Assembly: GCA_023634235.1 (NCBI GenBank)
Contig: JAMKCF010000015.1
Location: 3,821,698-3,885,697, forward strand
Direction of reading: 5' to 3'
DNA length: 64,000 bases
From: Pisaster brevispinus
Lineage: Eukaryota; Echinodermata; Asteroidea; Forcipulatida; Asteriidae
Shown here: piece after piece, positions 63,301-64,000 of the stretch
Position numbering within the stretch: the first letter of the stretch is position 1
How the letters are laid out: each line of letters starts with the position of its first letter
The notes under the pieces: model-generated
Databases searched by the model: none
Seen by the model: the letters and a program-made list of their open reading frames with translations, nothing else
Told to the model about the DNA's origin: nothing
Program-made: the position numbers and the translations under genes

Positions 63301-63479
63301 ACCTGAAAAATGCCCTCGACGATAGCATCAAAACTGGCCCTCTTAAAACCCCCAGCAGTTATGGTATAAAGACTGTACTGAATGTAGCCCCCAGGTCCTG
63401 AATGGGTGTGTGTTCCGCTAATTGCGACATTCTTATCATTGTACAGCCCACCATACTCCGCTTGAAGCTTCTTCACTAC
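51161..63479 (-). CDS. Neutral ceramidase paralogue with altered nucleophile motif, 5' end missing
   Basis: Seventeen exons join in frame to 621 residues and a stop, in transcript order: 63479-63303, 62609-62482, 61806-61729, 61095-60975, 60168-60046, 59250-59164, 58688-58587, 58016-57935, 56824-56697, 56033-55906, 55625-55586, 55030-54932, 54671-54576, 54195-54061, 53549-53490, 52550-52468 and 51359-51161. The N-terminal exons lie beyond the right edge. Zinc ligands are kept: SGTHTHSG (visible residues 21-28), His133 (CWFAVHPVS), Glu in VPGEF and Tyr in TNYVTTIEEY. The nucleophile motif reads GDTTPH (181-186), so the usual Ser is Thr184 and the Asn is His. The Cys-rich segment after it and the NRSP motif are retained, as is the C-terminal domain. 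All introns are in the same phase as in the plus-strand gene. It may be an active variant with a Thr nucleophile, a binding-only protein or a poor enzyme. Confidence 0.93.
51722..52178 (+). mobile_element. CR1/L2-like LINE fragment with broken frame
   Basis: Reads YMSDKALPFLKELLSLYTPS, then after stops LWNSLNIPAPETPDIFKSML and KTHSF, then a 3' UTR ending 'tggcgctttgcaaattttgta' plus (TTA)n. Two in-frame stops. It lies in the last intron of the minus-strand ceramidase, on the opposite strand to it. Confidence 0.75.
53672..54035 (+). repeat. 'cttaacagtggtcc' repeat, interrupted
   Basis: Shares the 'aacagtggtcc', 'gttaaaa', 'ccgaggac', 'cttcagtgttggaaagcat' blocks with 7972-8160 (+), 9222-9494 (inverted) and 43960-44093 (partial). 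Confidence 0.6.
53848..53988. mobile_element. Palindromic 141-bp element nested in another repeat
   Basis: The ends GGGGTGGATTTCACAAAG and CTTTGTGAAATGGACCCC are near-perfect inverted repeats. The centre (53887-53915) is a 29-bp palindrome around AGGACGAG/CTCGTCCT. It interrupts a 'cttaacagtggtcc' repeat (53672-54035). Confidence 0.7.
55906..56033 (-). CDS. Ceramidase paralogue exon with zinc-ligand Glu
   Basis: Encodes DLNPAFEILVNTYAPPPMVP and DIVATQLLQIGQFIIIPVPGEF. It is 33 bp longer than the matching exon of the other gene, and the exon before it (56697-56824) is 15 bp longer. This is the only region where the exon lengths clearly diverge. Exit phase 2 is shared. Confidence 0.92.
56147..56302 (+). 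mobile_element. 5'-truncated GGGCCC-ended repeat
   Basis: Retains the core and the right end, in an intron of the minus-strand ceramidase. A further fragment of the left end is at 58487-58557, and a partial copy lies in P4HA at 6942-7095. Confidence 0.68.
56397..56545 (+). mobile_element. tRNA-headed repeat
   Basis: 'tggtctagtggtaagacatct' (A box) and 'gggttcgaatcccaccc' (B box) are spaced as in a tRNA, but the acceptor stem does not pair. It is followed by 'ggactcgggaaagtactgag'. Better read as a SINE than a tRNA gene. Confidence 0.6.
58225..58442 (+). mobile_element. CATGGCTC-type GGGCCC-ended repeat
   Basis: Third copy, same orientation as 11301-11556, in an intron of the minus-strand ceramidase. 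Confidence 0.7.
59429..59743 (-). mobile_element. Copy of the GCAGGGCTC-ended repeat
   Basis: Shares the 'gataaatcttctcctagtgcttcttcaa', 'ttctggtcttgtaaaataaattctggtcc' and 'aaattcgagctctg' blocks with the element at 15685-16060. It sits in an intron of the minus-strand ceramidase. Confidence 0.6.
60046..60168 (-). CDS. Ceramidase paralogue exon with GDTTPH in place of GDVSPN
   Basis: Encodes GSFVAAFPTSNHGDTTPHVN, then GTVCVDTGELCDEETSTC. The flanking residues (FVAAF, SN, GD, P, the Cys pattern) align with the active gene without gaps, so the Val-Ser-Pro-Asn to Thr-Thr-Pro-His change is substitution, not misassembly of the exon. The acceptor (TGTCTAG) and donor (GTGGGT) are normal. Confidence 0.93.
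61459..61686 (+). mobile_element. Partial copy of the GCAGGGCTC-ended repeat
   Basis: Matches the right half of 15685-16060 ('ctattattcaactgaaaaacacaa', 'ccgccggg', 'tttactggcccga', 'gagccctgc'). It lies 43 bp from the donor of exon 61729-61806. Confidence 0.65.
62045..62457 (+). mobile_element. TIR element (TCATAGATTGG ends)
   Basis: Same orientation as 4621-5056. Its right end is 23 bp from the donor of exon 62482-62609. Confidence 0.72.
63042..63192 (-). repeat. Repeat shared with 36178-36310
   Basis: Inverted copy in an intron of the minus-strand ceramidase. The open frames over it are repeat-derived. Confidence 0.6.
63303..63479 (-). CDS. Ceramidase paralogue exon with SGTHTHSG
   Basis: This 177-bp exon is the same length and phase as exon 3 of the other copy. 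It encodes VVKKLQAEYGGLYNDKNVAI, SGTHTHSG and PGGYIQYSLYTITAGGF. It is the most 5' exon in the window. An inverted pair of 0.4-kb repeats flanks this exon and the next. Confidence 0.94.
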
Positions 63480-63534
63480 CTTTCATAATCATTAAAATAT
63501 AAAAAACATACATAAAGGTTATGTTAGGTTTAAA

Positions 63535-63940
63535 GGTAGGGTAATAGATTGGTTTTTGTCAACGTAACGCTGATTTATTGCCAACATTTTGAAGAAAGAT
63601 ACAAAAGTCACATGTGAAAGTTTCAGCTGAGTGTCTACTTGAAGTTGAGAAAACAGCAAAAAAAACTATCACAGTATTTTCACACGAATGGTGAAACCGT
63701 ACAGTGAGGTGATCACAGCTGGAACTGCATCTCTGGCTGCATCATTTGCGAATGGACACCAACCCTCAGAAATCTGATCTCAGATTCAAATGTTTTGGGG
63801 TGAAAAATTATCCAAACCATATTTCTTCAAAGGGAATCCTTTCTCAAAATAGTTTACACAATCGACAGCTGAAGTGCTTCTCACCAATTAAGTTTTTATG
63901 GTCATTAATTTTTGAATATTTACCAATCTATGACACTACC
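63535..63940 (-). mobile_element. TIR element (TCATAGATTGG ends), inverted copy
   Basis: The core is the reverse complement of the other two ('ggggtgaaaaattatcc', 'gaggtgatcacagc'). It lies 56 bp upstream of exon 63303-63479. Confidence 0.7.
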
Positions 63941-64000
63941 TTTAATTAGTAATGGAACAATTTCAAACAACTAAAGTGAAGTTACAGAAAAAGTTATGAA

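Overview
The window is animal nuclear DNA. It is AT-rich, has long introns with GT-AG borders, and is packed with short transposon-like repeats, tRNA-derived SINEs and CR1/L2-like LINE tails. The protein families and the repeat style (short inverted-repeat elements ending GGGCCCAATTTCAT, SINEs carrying a 'ccttgagcaagacact' core) fit a marine deuterostome, most likely an echinoderm and possibly a sea star. The species call is inference only.

Three multi-exon genes were assembled exon by exon. All splice junctions keep frame. (1) Minus strand, 113-24562: the alpha subunit of collagen prolyl 4-hydroxylase (P4HA), nine coding exons covering the signal peptide, dimerisation domain, peptide-substrate-binding domain and the first part of the Fe(II)/2-oxoglutarate catalytic domain. 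The last exons lie beyond the left edge. (2) Plus strand, 27375-43251: a complete neutral ceramidase (ASAH2 family), 19 coding exons, 727 residues, with an intact GDVSPN nucleophile motif and all expected zinc ligands. (3) Minus strand, 51161-63479: a second neutral ceramidase paralogue, 17 exons, 621 residues visible. Its N-terminal exons lie beyond the right edge.

Genes 1 and 2 are divergent, with 2.8 kb between start codons. Genes 2 and 3 are convergent, with 7.9 kb between stop codons. The two ceramidases share the phase of every comparable intron and most exon lengths, so they are an inverted local duplication. In gene 3 the catalytic serine motif GDVSPN reads GDTTPH while the zinc ligands are kept, which suggests a changed or lost activity. 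A possible additional terminal exon on the minus strand (49663-49833), of no family I recognise, lies between the two ceramidases.

The remaining sequence is intron and spacer. It includes a non-autonomous hAT-like element with a perfect 8-bp target duplication nested in another repeat (18898-19958), a six-copy 135-bp minisatellite (21234-22078), a 301-bp element with perfect 37-bp terminal inverted repeats (39410-39710), a repeat made of consecutive hairpins (two copies), two tRNA-Lys-like composite repeats with a compensated acceptor-stem pair, and inverted repeat copies flanking catalytic exons of both ceramidases. No functional tRNA, rRNA or CRISPR array was seen.
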